Origin: Calamus simplicifolius
Taxonomy: Eukaryota; Streptophyta; Magnoliopsida; Arecales; Arecaceae
Assembly: GCA_900491605.1 (NCBI GenBank)
Contig: UESW01005046.1
Location: forward strand, 387,111 to 451,110
Reading direction: 5' to 3'
DNA: 64,000 nt
Part shown: positions 20,113 to 30,760 of the stretch, one piece after another
Position numbering within the stretch: the first letter of the stretch is position 1
Layout of the letters: each line of letters opens with the position of its first letter
The notes under the pieces: model-generated
Seen by the model: the letters and a program-made list of their open reading frames with translations, nothing else
Told to the model about the DNA's origin: nothing
The model's database searches: none
Position numbers and translations under genes: made by a program

Positions 20113-21162
20113 CTTGAGGATCCAAAGGGCTGAGCCCGGCTGCAAAGAGAGCCCCCTCTGATAACAGGTCGTTAGCCAAAAACGTCTGTCCGTTACGAAG
20201 GACATCCAGGTCCCTCTCCTCCTGCGCCGATAAGGCCGGATGCGTCTCCGCATCCCTCGCAACTTCCCCCCATCGCCGAGGGAAATCGGAACCGATGTTC
20301 TCCTCCGCAATCACAAATCGGCTCTTCCACCCCTTGATGGAAGAAGGCTTATCCGCAATGACATTAAAAGACCTCCGGGGCCCGATGGAGGTCCACTCCG
20401 ATTTCCTCCCAGGAGTTAGGTGGTAACAGGTGCGAAAAAGGGGGAGAGTCGCAACGATTTGGATCTGGTGACACATCGAGATAAATCCGACGATGTTCCG
20501 CCAACTATTTGGAGCCACCATCGATGGACAGATGTTGTAGTGGGTCATGATCTCCTTCACCAAGGGATGGAAAGGGAAACGAAGACCCGCCTTAAAACTG
20601 TCCTCATAGACAAATACTCCAGACTCCAATCCCCGAGTAACCCTATCTTCAAGTCCCGGCACCCGCAAAACCACATCCATGGGCAGACCATACCTCTGGT
20701 GAATCCTCCCCAAATCCTCAGCGACGATCTCTGAGACCACGTCTTCAGGGCTCATCGCCATCTCGGTCGAGGGAAATCCTGGGCGAAAACGATGAACGCT
20801 GGAGAGGATGAGAGGCCAATACTCTTCTGAAAACAAGGTAAGAAGACGCCGCAGACACGCACACATGTGCGTATATATGCATATAGGGCAGCTGTCACTT
20901 CGCTTCTCCGCCAAGAAACCGCCCTGGGGAGTCGGAACATCCCATTCGAGGCATCCGGAATCGCCTCGACAAACCCCCATATCGATCAGGATTCACGGCA
21001 CGGCACAATCTCAACCGTCGCTAGTGGAGGAGCCTTACCCCAAAGGTACGATGGCCCTATCGCATTAATTAAGGCATCATTGCACGGGCTGTTTAGGCCA
21101 AGACGTCCCGTCGGGGCGCGCCACTTGAGCTTATACTCCCTACGCCCGAACCTACGCTTCGA

Positions 21163-21180
21163 ACTAGGGAGTGGGGGGCA
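21163..21180 (+). other. Polypurine tract of the Tat-type element
   Basis: AACTAGGGAGTGGGGGGCA directly precedes the 3' LTR. The second element has the comparable GGGCGGGGGGGCA at the same place. Confidence 0.75.
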
Positions 21181-21182
21181 TG

Positions 21183-22364
21183 TGTTGGAGGGTAAAATCG
21201 TCATTGCATTGATATCTGTGCGAGGCGGCTAAGGCTGACCCCCTCCTGCCATCTTCTTCCGGGCTTCCGTAGCTCGGCCCCTTCCGGGCTTCCCAAGCTC
21301 GGCCTCTTCCGGGCTTCCGTAGCTCGGCCCCTTCCGGGCTTCCCAAGCTCGGCCTCTTCCGGGCTTCCCTAGCTCGGCCTCTTTCGGGCTTCCCTAGCTC
21401 GGCCTCTCCCGGGCTTCCCTAGCTCGGCCTCTTCCGGGCTTCCCTAGCTCGGCCTCTTCCGGGCTTCCCTAGCTCGGCCTCTCCCGGGCTTCCGTAGCTC
21501 GGCCTCTTCCGGGCTTCCGTAGCTCGGCCCCTTCCGGGCTTCCCAAGCTCGGCCTCTTCCGGGCTTCCCTAGCTCGGCCTCTCCCGGGCTTCCGTAGCTC
21601 GGCCTCTTCCGGGCTTCCGTAGCTCGGCCTCTTCCGGGCTTCCGTAGCTCGGCCTCTTCCGGGCTCCCCAAGCTCGGTCTCTTTCGGGCTTCCGTAGCTC
21701 GGCTTCTTCCGGGCTTCCGTAGCCTGCTGCTACCTAGCGATCCACGCCCCGACATCTACCTCCGCGGAACCTGACGCAGGAGAGCTCAAGTCTACCCGAG
21801 CAGCACCCTAAGCAGAGAATCATGTTAAGACGTGACCTAAGACCTATTGTAACCGCCCTAGGTCTACTCACCCAGATCCCAAGACATCAAGGAGCTCTCC
21901 CAGCCGTCGATCCCTTAACAGACAAGGCGTGGATTCTAACGGCCCCACAACGGCCTGATTCTGTCTACCCCCGTATCGTAACAACCTCAGTACCTCCCAG
22001 AAGATGCTCAAGTCCCCAGGTGACAGTCTATAAATATCAGATTGGCAGATTCCCTCAGGTACGCGACTCTGGACGCACAAAAACTCTGGAGTCATTCCTC
22101 TCTCCCGGTAGCTCGTCGGTGCTCTGCCCCTGCCGGAGTCTCCGATTGGCCGCCCCCTGGAGAGGTCTCCCGGAGAGATCCACCTCCCCATTGTCTGGTT
22201 GATCGCCGATTTCTTCCTCACTGACTTAAGCGTCGGAGGGCCTTCCGCGGAGGACCAACCCCGGCGTCCTTCCGCGTGTGGGCTTCCTGTTTTGCAGGTC
22301 CGCCGCACCCCACTCCCTGAGGATCGACCGCGCCCGAGTCGGAGGACGGATCCCGGCGGCAACA
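21183..22364 (+). repeat. 3' LTR of the Tat-type element
   Basis: It starts TGTTGGAGGG (21181 is an alternative start) and ends GGCAACA, giving TG..CA and about 1182 bp. TATAAATA lies at 22029-22036. The first third is minisatellite array 4. The 5' partner lies outside the window, so the boundary rests on the polypurine tract, the TG/CA ends and the change to A/T-rich flank. Confidence 0.75.
21243..21730 (+). repeat. Hairpin minisatellite array 4 in the LTR (25-bp units)
   Basis: About 19 units repeat every 25 bp with the potential hairpin CCGGGCT-loop-AGCTCGG (one G-T wobble). The loop alternates among TCCGT, TCCCA and TCCCT while the stem stays constant. Confidence 0.9.
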
Positions 22365-22545
22365 TATATATATACTACGTTTTTTAAACCGTTATCTAAA
22401 TGAGTACAGTTAAAAGTGTGATTGTAGTTAAAAGTTTTTCTTTTAGACTACGTTTATAAATGTAGTTAAAAGTTAAAAAAATATAATCTTTTTCCTAAAA
22501 GCGTAGTCTTTTTTCTAAAATCTACTGTAATCTATTTAACTTTTT
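22365..22545 (+). mobile_element. CACTA-type subterminal fragment, left arm
   Basis: The A/T-rich stretch carries repeated ACTACG and GTAGTTAAAAG motifs. Its inverted partner at about 49780-50009 ends at a CACTACTAC terminus. The left terminus was lost to the gypsy insertion or lies upstream of the window. Confidence 0.55.
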
Positions 22546-23490
22546 ATAAAAGAATGATAAGATAGGACATATATTGAATAATAAAAATTGCATCGTTCAT
22601 ATCAAAGTTATGATTTTTGAAAAGAAAATTTCAAAAGACTAATAAAATTAACATAACATGCAATTATTTTATCACGTTCAAGAACCAATTAAGTTTATTG
22701 ATATCAACAAAAGCTTATCTAGCTGGTCAAATGTTCAATATGCATCATGGCCATATTTTTCAAGTTTCTAAAATATTAGATGGACTATTGGGATCTTGAG
22801 TTTTATGATTCTTTTACTGATTGAACAAACTATATGTGATCAGGTTTTCTTTTTTTGTTGGGTTTCTTTCTATTTGATTTTTAAAATTAACTATGTATAC
22901 GAGCTTGCTATATGCTAGTGAACGAGATTGATTTAATTTGCACTCAAGTGGCAGGGATCCGAGTATTTATAATAACAAGGACTTTAGATCTGAGAATTAA
23001 AGCCTAGAACCTATTTAATTAACTATGAAGCATATATAATGTTATTTTTATATGTGCGCGAAGAGTTTTTAACTCTAATTAACTTGATCTGGTCCAAGTC
23101 TTAAATATTGAAAGAATCCCATGTAGCTCAACTCTTCTAGTGAAAGGTTTCGTTGAATGGAACTTTTTAACTAATGGCACAATTTGACCGGTCAAAGTGG
23201 ACCAATTTTAAGTGCACCATATAAATCAGCAGAATCCAGCCACATCAATCTTCAGTACCAATTTTTGCTCAATAACATGTTGGTCAACTCCATGTTTCCA
23301 TATAAATCGCTTGAATTAAATTAACCAGCAATTGCAACATATTATAATGATGTATGAAATGTTGTTGGGCTGTAATTTGTCCAAAGCAATAAAATTAAGA
23401 AGATCGCTTCCAAACTGCATATTATAACGTTGAGGGGCTTATTTCTAAGATAATTATTTTTGCAACGAGTTACCTACGACGGAAGCCTAA
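22546..23490. other. A/T-rich intergenic DNA of the left arm
   Basis: No gene was recognised. The right arm repeats it in reverse at about 48840-49780. Confidence 0.6.
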
Positions 23491-24001
23491 GGGACTGTTT
23501 GGATTTGAGGGAAGGGAAAGGAAACAAAGAAAAAATACCATAAATTATTTTCTTTAAGAGGAAGGGGAAAGATTTAAAGAGGGGAAGAGAACGAAAGTAA
23601 CTGATTTGAAAAAAAAATGCTTTAAGTTTTTTTTTTTTTAAATATTAAAATATCCCTTTATTTCCTACCAGGTATCTAACCCACTATGATAATATGATTT
23701 TCCATTGAAATTCATGAAAAGCACTAAAAGTTTCTTATAGCATTAAATGCTTATAATTAAATTAAGATGAGCTCATTTTTTATGATCTGGATATTCATCG
23801 CTTATAAATTAAAATGATATAATTATCACATGACTTTTTTTTTCTTTTTTTCTTATTTCTATCTAAATAAAGTAATTAATATTATCTTTATTTTTTTTCA
23901 TCTGTTTTAAATAAGAAAGGAAGGACAATCGTTTCTTCCCTTTTTTTTCTTTTTTATCCCTTTTCTTCCTTTTATTCTCTCCTTTAAGATCCAAACAAAG
24001 C
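23491..24001 (+). mobile_element. MITE-like element upstream of HyPRP-A
   Basis: The stretch begins GGGACTGTTTGGATTTGAGG and ends CTTTAAGATCCAAACAAAG. These are imperfect inverted termini (GTTTGGAT and ATCCAAAC) around a purine-rich left half and pyrimidine-rich right half. It ends about 78 bp before the HyPRP TATA box. A truncated right half also precedes HyPRP-B. The target duplication is unclear. Confidence 0.45.
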
Positions 24002-24078
24002 CTATTGCACCCCCGAGATATTCAGGAGTACAGGGAGTCAAAAGCAAAAACCCTGAGCGCGGCGTTACTCGCACGGCC

Positions 24079-24086
24079 TATAAATA
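24079..24086 (+). promoter_or_regulatory. TATA box of HyPRP-A
   Basis: TATAAATA lies 61 bp upstream of the ATG. It is conserved at the three related loci (26147, 46518, 48214). Confidence 0.7.
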
Positions 24087-24146
24087 TTACGCCCATATCC
24101 TCCCCTTCATTGGAAAAAAAAATTATCCTCTCAATTCTCTCGAGGC

Positions 24147-24524
24147 ATGGGGAAGTTTGTGGTGGCTGGCCTCGTGCTCCTCATCAACCTAACATCATCA
24201 CTCCTTCCTTCCCTTGCTTGCTCCACCTGCCCACCACCACCATCCCCACCAATGCCAAAGCCATCCCAGTGCCCCATCGACACGCTCAAGCTTGATGCAT
24301 GCGTCGATATTCTTGGAGGGCTCGTGCACATCGGCATCGGCGCCAACGCCAAAGACAAGTGCTGCCCGGTGCTCGGAGGGCTCATCGACTTGGACGCGGC
24401 TCTGTGCCTGTGCACCACCATCAAGGCCAAGCTTCTCAACATAATACTCCTCCTGCCCATTGCTCTCGAGTTGCTGGTGGGCTGCGGCAAGCATCCGCCA
24501 TCTGACTACCAGTGTCCTGCTTAG
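24147..24524 (+). CDS. Hybrid proline-rich protein (14-kDa, DC2.15-like), copy A
   Basis: A 125-aa secreted cell-wall protein of the hybrid proline-rich / 8-cysteine family related to lipid-transfer proteins. It starts with a signal peptide (MGKFVVAGLVLLINL..., likely cut after SLA near residue 24). A short Pro/Ser/Lys linker follows, then a complete eight-cysteine domain in the order C, C, CC, CLC, C, C, ending QCPA. Length and pattern are typical of carrot DC2.15-like proteins. The gene is intronless with a TATA box 61 bp upstream. Its inverted duplicate at 47768-48151 is also intact. It lies in tandem with the broken copy B about 1.7 kb downstream. Family members act in cell walls, often in development or stress; the specific role here is unknown. 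Confidence 0.92.
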   Translation: MGKFVVAGLVLLINLTSSLLPSLACSTCPPPPSPPMPKPSQCPIDTLKLDACVDILGGLVHIGIGANAKDKCCPVLGGLIDLDAALCLCTTIKAKLLNIILLLPIALELLVGCGKHPPSDYQCPA

Positions 24525-26146
24525 CGTAAGCAGCTTGTACTGTGCCATGTCTCATGATATCATGTTTTCGTGTTTGCTCTGTCCTTGCTACTTGTACCAG
24601 CAGTACTGGAGGCGTTTTATATTACATGCACTACAAGATCAAACTAATGAGGCATGGCACTGTACCTTATAATTTTTATGCCTAAATAATAATAATAGCA
24701 TATGTTAATTACATCCCTGTGTTCCCCATCCTTTCCTCAACGTACGTCTTTCTTCTCTCGGCCGGGTTTCGTAGATGGTTGAAGGAGGCCGATAAATATT
24801 TTGGAGGTGGGCAAAATGGGGCTGGCCGGGGGCATGGCCTTTTAAGTGGAGAAAACGAGCGAAGGGAATAAGATAATAGACGAGCTAGTGCTCACCCGCA
24901 GCCTTGCCATGCTGTCAAATTATCCTTTTCTTTGAAACAAATGGCCGCAGAGGCCTTTTAAAAAATTTATTAACCGATATATAATTTGCATTTTGAATGT
25001 GACTAGATTAATTAGCAAGAAAGTTCGCTGTATAAGAAATTAAGTGCGCTACTTGATTGACTTTTCGAAACGTAAGTTAAGATTTTTTTTTTAAAAAAAA
25101 AGCAGCAATCTTCGACTTGCATGATACTTTTCAATCATGAATGACGGATTTTGGACTTATTATTGATCCAAGCTATAGCTATGACTGAGTCGTCTTTGAA
25201 AATAAAAGAATTCATTCGCTGCTGAAGTTGAGAATAAATCATAAGCAGCTACAGCCACTTCAATAGAAAGAACAGATTCGGCCTGGCTTGGACTTTTATG
25301 GTTGCGATCGAACTTCTTGCTTAGGAAAATTCCTTCTGCACTTTCCCTTTAATTGGTCATGCACGTGTGGCTGTATATACGGTGTATAAAAAGATAAAAT
25401 TATTTTTGATCATGCATGATCATATGTGCATACGGTCAATCACTGCATGGTGCACAAAAGTCTTTTCCTCTAGCTTATGGTCCAACACAAAGCTTTACCC
25501 TACAATCGATTCTGGGACCGACCTTGGAGTTTTGTAGCTGGGACCAATCTGGGCTTCTGGCTCATGGTCCAACACGAGCTTTAGCATACAATCAACCTTG
25601 GATTATTTTAAGGTTTGATATTTGGGTTAGTAGAGCAGAGTGGAGGAAATAGATTTATACATTTTAACACTTTTAATCAAGTGTTAGAGTTCTTAAAACT
25701 TATTAAGCAACACCGTGACAACTTAAGAACATTCTGAACCCAGGTATCTTCCCTTTCAATTGTTGCTGAAGTCCATTAAAATCCACTATGATAACATGAT
25801 TTTCCATTGAATCCATTAAGAGAACTAAAAATTTCTTACAGCATTAAATGCTTATAAATTAATATGAGCTCATTTTTTGTGATGTCGCTTATAAATTAAA
25901 ATGATATAATTATTACATAACTCTTTTATTTTTTTTTCTATCTAAATAAAATTATTATCTTTCTTTTTTTCATCCGTTTTAAATAAGAAAAAAGGACAAT
26001 CTTTTCTTTCCTTTTCTTTTCTTTTTACCCCTTTCCTTCCTTTTTATTCTCTCCTTTAAGATCCAAACAAAGCGTATTGCACCCCCGAGATATTCGAGTA
26101 CACTGAGGCAAGAGCAAAAACCCTGAGCGGCGTCACTCGCGCGGCC
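24525..26146. other. Intergenic region between HyPRP-A and HyPRP-B
   Basis: No gene was recognised. About 24760-25305 is absent from the right arm. Near 25475-25600 a GGTCCAACAC...CTTTAnC block occurs twice in imperfect tandem. About 25780-26075 resembles the right half of the MITE upstream of copy A. Confidence 0.5.
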
Positions 26147-26154
26147 TATAAATA
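26147..26154 (+). promoter_or_regulatory. TATA box of HyPRP-B
   Basis: TATAAATA lies 62 bp before the ATG of the broken copy, as in copy A. Confidence 0.6.
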
Positions 26155-26215
26155 TTACGCCCATATCCTCACCTCCATCGACACAAAAAATCAACCTCTC
26201 AAATTCTCTTGAGGC

Positions 26216-26595
26216 ATGGGGAAGTTTGTGGTGGCTGGCCTCGTGCTCCTCATCAACCTAACAATAGCATCATCACTCCTTTCTTCCCTTGCTTGCTCCA
26301 CCTGCCCTAAACCACCATCCCCACCAAAGCCAAAGCCATCCAAGTGCCCCATCGACACGCTCAAGCTTGACGCATGCTTCAACCTCCTCGGAGGGCTCGT
26401 GCACATCGGCATTGGCGCTAATGCCAAGGACAAGTGCTGCCCGATGCTCGGAGGGCTCGTCAACTTGGACGTGGCTCTATGCCTGTCACCACAATCAAGG
26501 CCAAGCTTCTGAACATAACACTCCTACCCATTGCTCTCGAGTTGCTGGTGGACTGCGGCAAGCATTCGCCATCTGACTACCAGTGTCCTGCTTAG
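26216..26595 (+). pseudogene. Hybrid proline-rich protein, copy B, frameshifted
   Basis: A tandem paralogue of copy A. The signal peptide, Pro/Lys linker and first five cysteines are intact. A one-base deletion at the CLC motif (near 26490) then changes the frame and creates a stop at 26509, losing the last three cysteines. Downstream, the ancestral frame is still recognisable (LELLVDCG, SDYQCPA) to the TAG at 26593. The same deletion is present in the inverted copy at 46084-46456, so the lesion predates the duplication. A truncated protein lacking the disulfide core is unlikely to be stable. Confidence 0.85.
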
Positions 26596-27267
26596 CGTAA
26601 GCAGCTTGTATTGTGTCATGTCTCATGATATCATGTTTTCGTGTTTGTTCTGTCCTTGCTACTTGATTTCGTTAACTCGAGCTAGGGTTCAAGTGTCACT
26701 GGCAGTGGATTTCGAAGTTGTTAATTAATAAAAGCCCTTCATGTCTGCTTCAATGGATCGATGTACCAATAGTAGAGGCATTTTATATTAGCAATTGTCA
26801 TCGGAGTCTTTTAACATTTTGTTCTTGAACATATATTTTTTTAATTTATTTATAGATTAGATTATTATTATTTATCTAAATTAATACTTTAAAGCAATAT
26901 TTCTAATTAAAGACTTTGCCAACTTGAAGAGCTCGATTTTAGAAATCCAACGATTCAAACGGCACTCAAATCAGACTTAAAACAGAATAAATATGAAATT
27001 TTAAAGATTTAACCCAGAAAATCTGCAATCTTAGGTCGTCTCTAGCATAATTTAGAGCTGGCTCAAGCACAAAGTAGAGAAATGCTGACCTTCTATTTTT
27101 CTTTAGAGCTGACTCCTCTTTTTAGGAGTCGACTCTAAAGCATGCCAAGAGTTCTCAACCATGTCAGAGTCTCCTCAGCAATTAGAGTCAACTATAATTG
27201 CTAAAAACGCCACTTAAAGACAAAACTCAAACCATTTTCTTATGATTTAAGCTTATTAAAACTCAAA
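26596..27267. other. Intergenic DNA with GAGTCGACTC-like motifs
   Basis: No gene was recognised. Near 27105-27190 there are GAGCTGACTC, GAGTCGACTC and GAGTCAACTA motifs resembling the Sirevirus palindromes. This may be an LTR remnant. The inverted copy is at about 45480-45640. Confidence 0.4.
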
Positions 27268-27620
27268 CACTACAACAAATTCCTGCTTTTCCGACGCTAA
27301 AAATATCATTTGCCAATGCTTAAAAGCGTCGAAAAATATTGTCCCGATGCTTTTACACGCGTCGTTACTCTGGGAGTGGAGACATTATTTGGAAGCATCG
27401 GCAAAGCAGCGTCGGGACAAGGTGACGGGATTTGTTGCACTCTGATCGACGCTTTAAAGCGTCGGCAATAATTTTTTTTTTAAAAAAAAAGGTCCAGCCT
27501 CATCTTCTTCCCCGTGGTACCCCCTCCCCCACGTTGCCGCCACTGCCATTCCACCCACTTACCAGATGCTCGCTGCGTTAACAAGAAATAGTAAGAACAT
27601 CAAAGAGGAAGAGCAGCATA
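27268..27620 (+). mobile_element. CACTA-type terminus, left arm
   Basis: CACTACAACAAATTCC begins at 27268, followed by subterminal repeats around GACGCT and AGCGTCG (for example TTAAAAGCGTCG). CACTAC plus short subterminal repeats is diagnostic of En/Spm ends. Related ends are at 41605 (forward) and 45407 (reverse). Confidence 0.75.
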
Positions 27621-27625
27621 CCATG

Positions 27626-28693
27626 TGATACGGCTAGTCGTTTCCCCGGGTTAGTATTATCTTCTGCACGGTTTTTGAAAGCAATGATGTGACAACAAAA
27701 CCCAAGGCCAGCGCCAGCCAATGATGTGACGACAAAACCCCAGGCCAGCGCCAGCCTCCAGCGTCGGCCTCCAGCGTCGGCCTCCAGCGCCGGCCTCCAG
27801 CGTCGGCCTCGAGCGCCGGCCTCCAGCGTTGGCCTCCAGTGCCGGCCTCCAGCGATGGCCCCCAGCGTCGGCCTCCAGCGCCGGCCTCCAGCGTTGGCCT
27901 CCAGTGCCGGCCTCCAGCGATGGCCCCCAGCGTCGGCCTCCAGCGCCGGCCTCCACCACCGGTCTCCAGCGTCGGCCTCCAGCAACAGCATCAAAGATCG
28001 GTACCCAGCGTCGGCAATAAAGACCAACCTCGCGTTGGCACCTAAGACCGACGCCCAGCATCGGCAATAAAAGACCAACTCTACGTTGGCACCAAAGACC
28101 GGATCCGCTTCGGCAGCCAAAGACCAGCTCTACGTTGGCACCTAAAACTGGTGCCCAGCGTCGGCCTCTAGTGCCGGCCCCTGCGTCAGACCTCAGCACC
28201 GACCTCCCGTGCTGGAACTCTGGCTCCGGCCCCTGGCGTCGGCCCGCAGTCTCCCACACACAATGTAATTTCATACAGCCGACCCCGCAATCTGAGCACC
28301 TCGCTCACCAAAATCACGGGCAAGTGTTAGCCTGATAGGCAGTTACCGCTAAGCGGCCCTTATCCAGCAACAGTCCAACGACTTGCCGTTCGATGAAACA
28401 TCACAACAGGACGGATTCGACGGTTCCAACAGACCGAGGTAAACGGGATCCCCAACAGGTATAAAAAGAGGACCCGAGCTCCATGCAAGGGGACTCTCTC
28501 TGGAACTTCCTCTAGAACAATTCTACAAGAATCATATCCCTGTTCGACGACTCACTAACTTGGGCGTCGGAGGGTCCCCGCCGGAACCACCGGTCCGGGA
28601 CTTTTTGCAGGCTTCAGGAGGAAGACGGCGGTCTCTCTGCGCACACGGTGATCCTAGCCTGCCCGACGTTTCACATGTGATTCGGCCGCAACA
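27626..28693 (+). repeat. 5' LTR of the second Tat-type element
   Basis: It runs TGATACGGCTAG to GGCCGCAACA. A CCTCCAGCGYCGG minisatellite occupies about 27742-27990, followed by several copies of the CCAACTCNNCGTTGG unit that forms the large array at 34159. TATAAAAA lies at 28460-28467. Confidence 0.93.
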
Positions 28694-28696
28694 GAT

Positions 28697-28708
28697 TGGC
28701 GCGCCAGG
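28697..28708 (+). other. Primer binding site of the second Tat-type element
   Basis: TGGCGCGCCAGG lies 3 bp behind the LTR, the expected position. The priming tRNA was not identified. Confidence 0.65.
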
Positions 28709-28767
28709 AAGGGGGCAGACCAGGTCAAAAATTCTCCCTGGAACCCCTCCAATTTGCAAAGGAAGCG

Positions 28768-30050
28768 ATGGTGACTACGCGAGCACAAGAGGCTTCCTCC
28801 AGCCAGGCAGCCGGGCATCCCGCGAGCTGAGCATTCGGAGGCCAACCCCCATGCTCCGCCCCTGCACCGACAAGCCAACCCGACCGGCTTGATGTCTAGC
28901 CCACCAGGTCCAGGATCTGACGACGATGGTCCGGGGGCTGCAAGAGCGTTATGTGGCTGCTGTAACTCAACCCCCTGTGACGAAGGGGTGCGAGGAACAG
29001 TTCAGTCTCACCAAGGAGGGACCCCGCCTGAGGTCTCTCACCGCTCACCCCCCGAACCTCATCACCAAGGGACCTCGAAGCGACGACGGTCTCCCTCCCG
29101 CCGCTCCGGTCGTTCCCACCACCGACTGGAGAAAAGGAGTCCAAGCGGGCGTTCTTTGCGCCGGCGATCTTTCTTCTTCCGACTCATCCCGAGGTAACAC
29201 TCCCCGGAAAACCACTCGTCGGGCCGAGCAAAGGCTTGACGAGTACCATCGGCGGTTGGACGAGCTCAGCCGTCGGATCGCCGATCCTTACGCGCGGAGT
29301 ATGAGCGTCGCCCCCCGCTTTCTCGCCATATCATGGAGGAACCGGTCCCCCCCGGTTCCGTCTCCCTCATTGGATCCATATGATGGAACGACGGACCCCT
29401 GGACCATCTGGAAAGCTACAAAGTCCTCATGCAGGTCCAGGGAGCGACGGATTCCTTATTATGCGTCGCCTTCCCGGCCACGCTCCGTAAGGCGGCACGC
29501 GCGTGGTACTCCCGTCTACCCCACGCAGCATCAACTCTTTCGGCAACTTGAGCGATCCTTCCTGGCTCATTTTGATGCCTGTCGAAAGATCCCACGAGTT
29601 GCCGATAGCCTCTTTGCTGTCCAGCAGAAGAGTGGCGAGACCTTAAAGGATTTCGTCGCTCGATTTAAGGAAGCAGCGCTGGAGGTGTACAACCTGGAAG
29701 ACTCCGTCGCCACCTTGGCCCTGAAGAGAGGACTTCGCCCGTCCAGATTCGCTTACTCCCTGGATAAGAAGCCTCCGCGTTCCTACGCCGAGCTTCTGAG
29801 CCGGGCACAGAAGTACATCCGCGCTGACGAAGCAGATTCTTCCAGGAGAGAAGTTGACAAGAACCCCGGTAATAAACCGCCGCCTTCTGACCGCGCTGGT
29901 GCACAACCACGAAGCCCGAGCCTCCACGACGCTCAGATCGCCGGCCACAGGCGCTGGTTCCTAAAGAGCAGTTCACTCCCCTCATGGCTCCCATCTCTCA
30001 CATCCTACTGGAGATCGAGGAGGAACCATATTTCAAGCGTCCGGCTCCCT
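28768..30050 (+). pseudogene. Gag of the second Tat-type element, broken
   Basis: The likely start is ATG 28768 (MVTTRAQEAS), a common Tat gag start, but a TGA at 28828 interrupts after 20 codons. A recognisable retrotransposon-gag region lies at about 29360-29850 in shifting frames, including YDGTTDP, FRQLERSFLAHFD, QKSGETLKDFVARF and SYAELLSRAQKYI. Several single-base indels between 29300 and 29540 move the frame. The protein would form the capsid; this copy cannot make one polypeptide. Confidence 0.8.
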
Positions 30051-30760
30051 TGAAGTCCGGGGGCCCCCGCAACAAGGAGTTTTACTGCCGGTACCACCGG
30101 GACTACGGCCACGACACCGAAGACTGCCGCCATCTAAAAAAGGCCATCGAGGAGCTGGTTCAGCAAGGCCACCTGGGCAAGTTTGTTCGAAGGGGAATCT
30201 CCCCGCGTGGGCCCCCGGTGCCCCCAGGTCGCCCGGCTGGCGTGGATAATACCCCAACTGAAAAGACCATAGCTATGATCTCTTGGGGAACGGATGGTGG
30301 TTCGAAGAGGCCGCGAGAGGGAATAGACTCTGTAATACCTTTCTTCGGAAAGGATCTAGATGGGGTAGTTAATAAACATGACGACAGCGTCGTGGTGTCC
30401 ATGACTATAGCTAAACACCCTGTAAAAAGAATTTTAATTGATAGTGGGAGCTCTGTGGATGTCTTGAGTTATGAGGCTTTTGTTCGGATGAACTTATCAA
30501 GGTCTTTACTCCGACCCGTTGCCACACCGCTAATGGGCTTCACGGGAGACTCAGTGAAGCGTCGAAGGCGAAATTGCTCTCCCGGTCACGGCTGGAACTC
30601 CTCCATGTCAGAGCACCGTGGTCATAAACTTCTTGGTGGTCCGGTCCCGCTGGCTTATAACGCCATCTTGGGAAGACCGGGGCTGAATCTGCTGGATGCC
30701 GTGATCTCCACTAAGAGATTATTGGTAAGGTTCCCACCAATGAAGGGATCGGAGAAATGA
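29984..30760 (+). pseudogene. Gag zinc knuckle and aspartic protease segment
   Basis: An open 258-codon stretch continues the polyprotein. It has a Tat-type zinc knuckle with C, H, H, C spacing (YCRYHRDYGHDTEDC) near 30080-30125, then a retropepsin domain with catalytic ILIDSGSSVDVL near 30430 and the flap-side motif AYNAILGRPGLN near 30655. A frameshift inside the protease (about 30555-30630, where the sequence turns Arg-rich) and another near 30740 break continuity. Confidence 0.8.

Larger units (their letters stand above)
17908..20761 (-). pseudogene. Antisense multi-exon gene of the Tat element (gypsy-type transposon domain plus coiled coil)
   Basis: Read on the minus strand, the gene starts at ATG 20761 (MAMSPEDVV). 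Exon 1 (20761-20113) carries the 'putative gypsy type transposon' (Transposase_28-like) domain, with KAGLRFPFHP and SSIKGWKSRF. Three GT-AG introns are visible: 20112-20037 (76 bp, phase 1), 19100-19023 (78 bp, phase 0) and 18389-18318 (72 bp, phase 0). Exon 2 starts basic (KRKRGKRPG) and becomes Glu/Ala-rich; exon 3 is a long Arg/Glu coiled coil. The last exon ends in an acidic tail (EDGESEEEEDED) with a stop at 17908. Apparent single-base frameshifts occur near 19780, 19470 and 18040. Antisense genes of this kind are known in Tat elements; function unknown. Confidence 0.72.
1..22364 (+). mobile_element. Tat-type Ty3/gypsy retrotransposon, 3' part, interrupted by a copia element
   Basis: The element enters the window inside pol and ends at a 3' LTR. 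In order it has the pol end, a hairpin minisatellite, an untranslated spacer, antisense genes, a polypurine tract and the LTR. A Ty1/copia element (4209-14621, with its GTTGC duplication) splits the spacer. Pol on the plus strand followed by antisense genes before the 3' LTR is the layout known for Tat-lineage elements (Grande, Retand). The 5' LTR, gag, protease and most of the RT lie outside the window. The visible pol frame is unbroken, so the copy is fairly young. It appears to have inserted into a CACTA subterminal region, because A/T-rich TACTACG sequence resumes right after the LTR. Confidence 0.85.

Noticed and set aside
24131..24548. Minus-strand ORFs opposite HyPRP-A
   Set aside because: Shadow frames of a GC-rich gene; the plus frame has a signal peptide and the eight-cysteine pattern.
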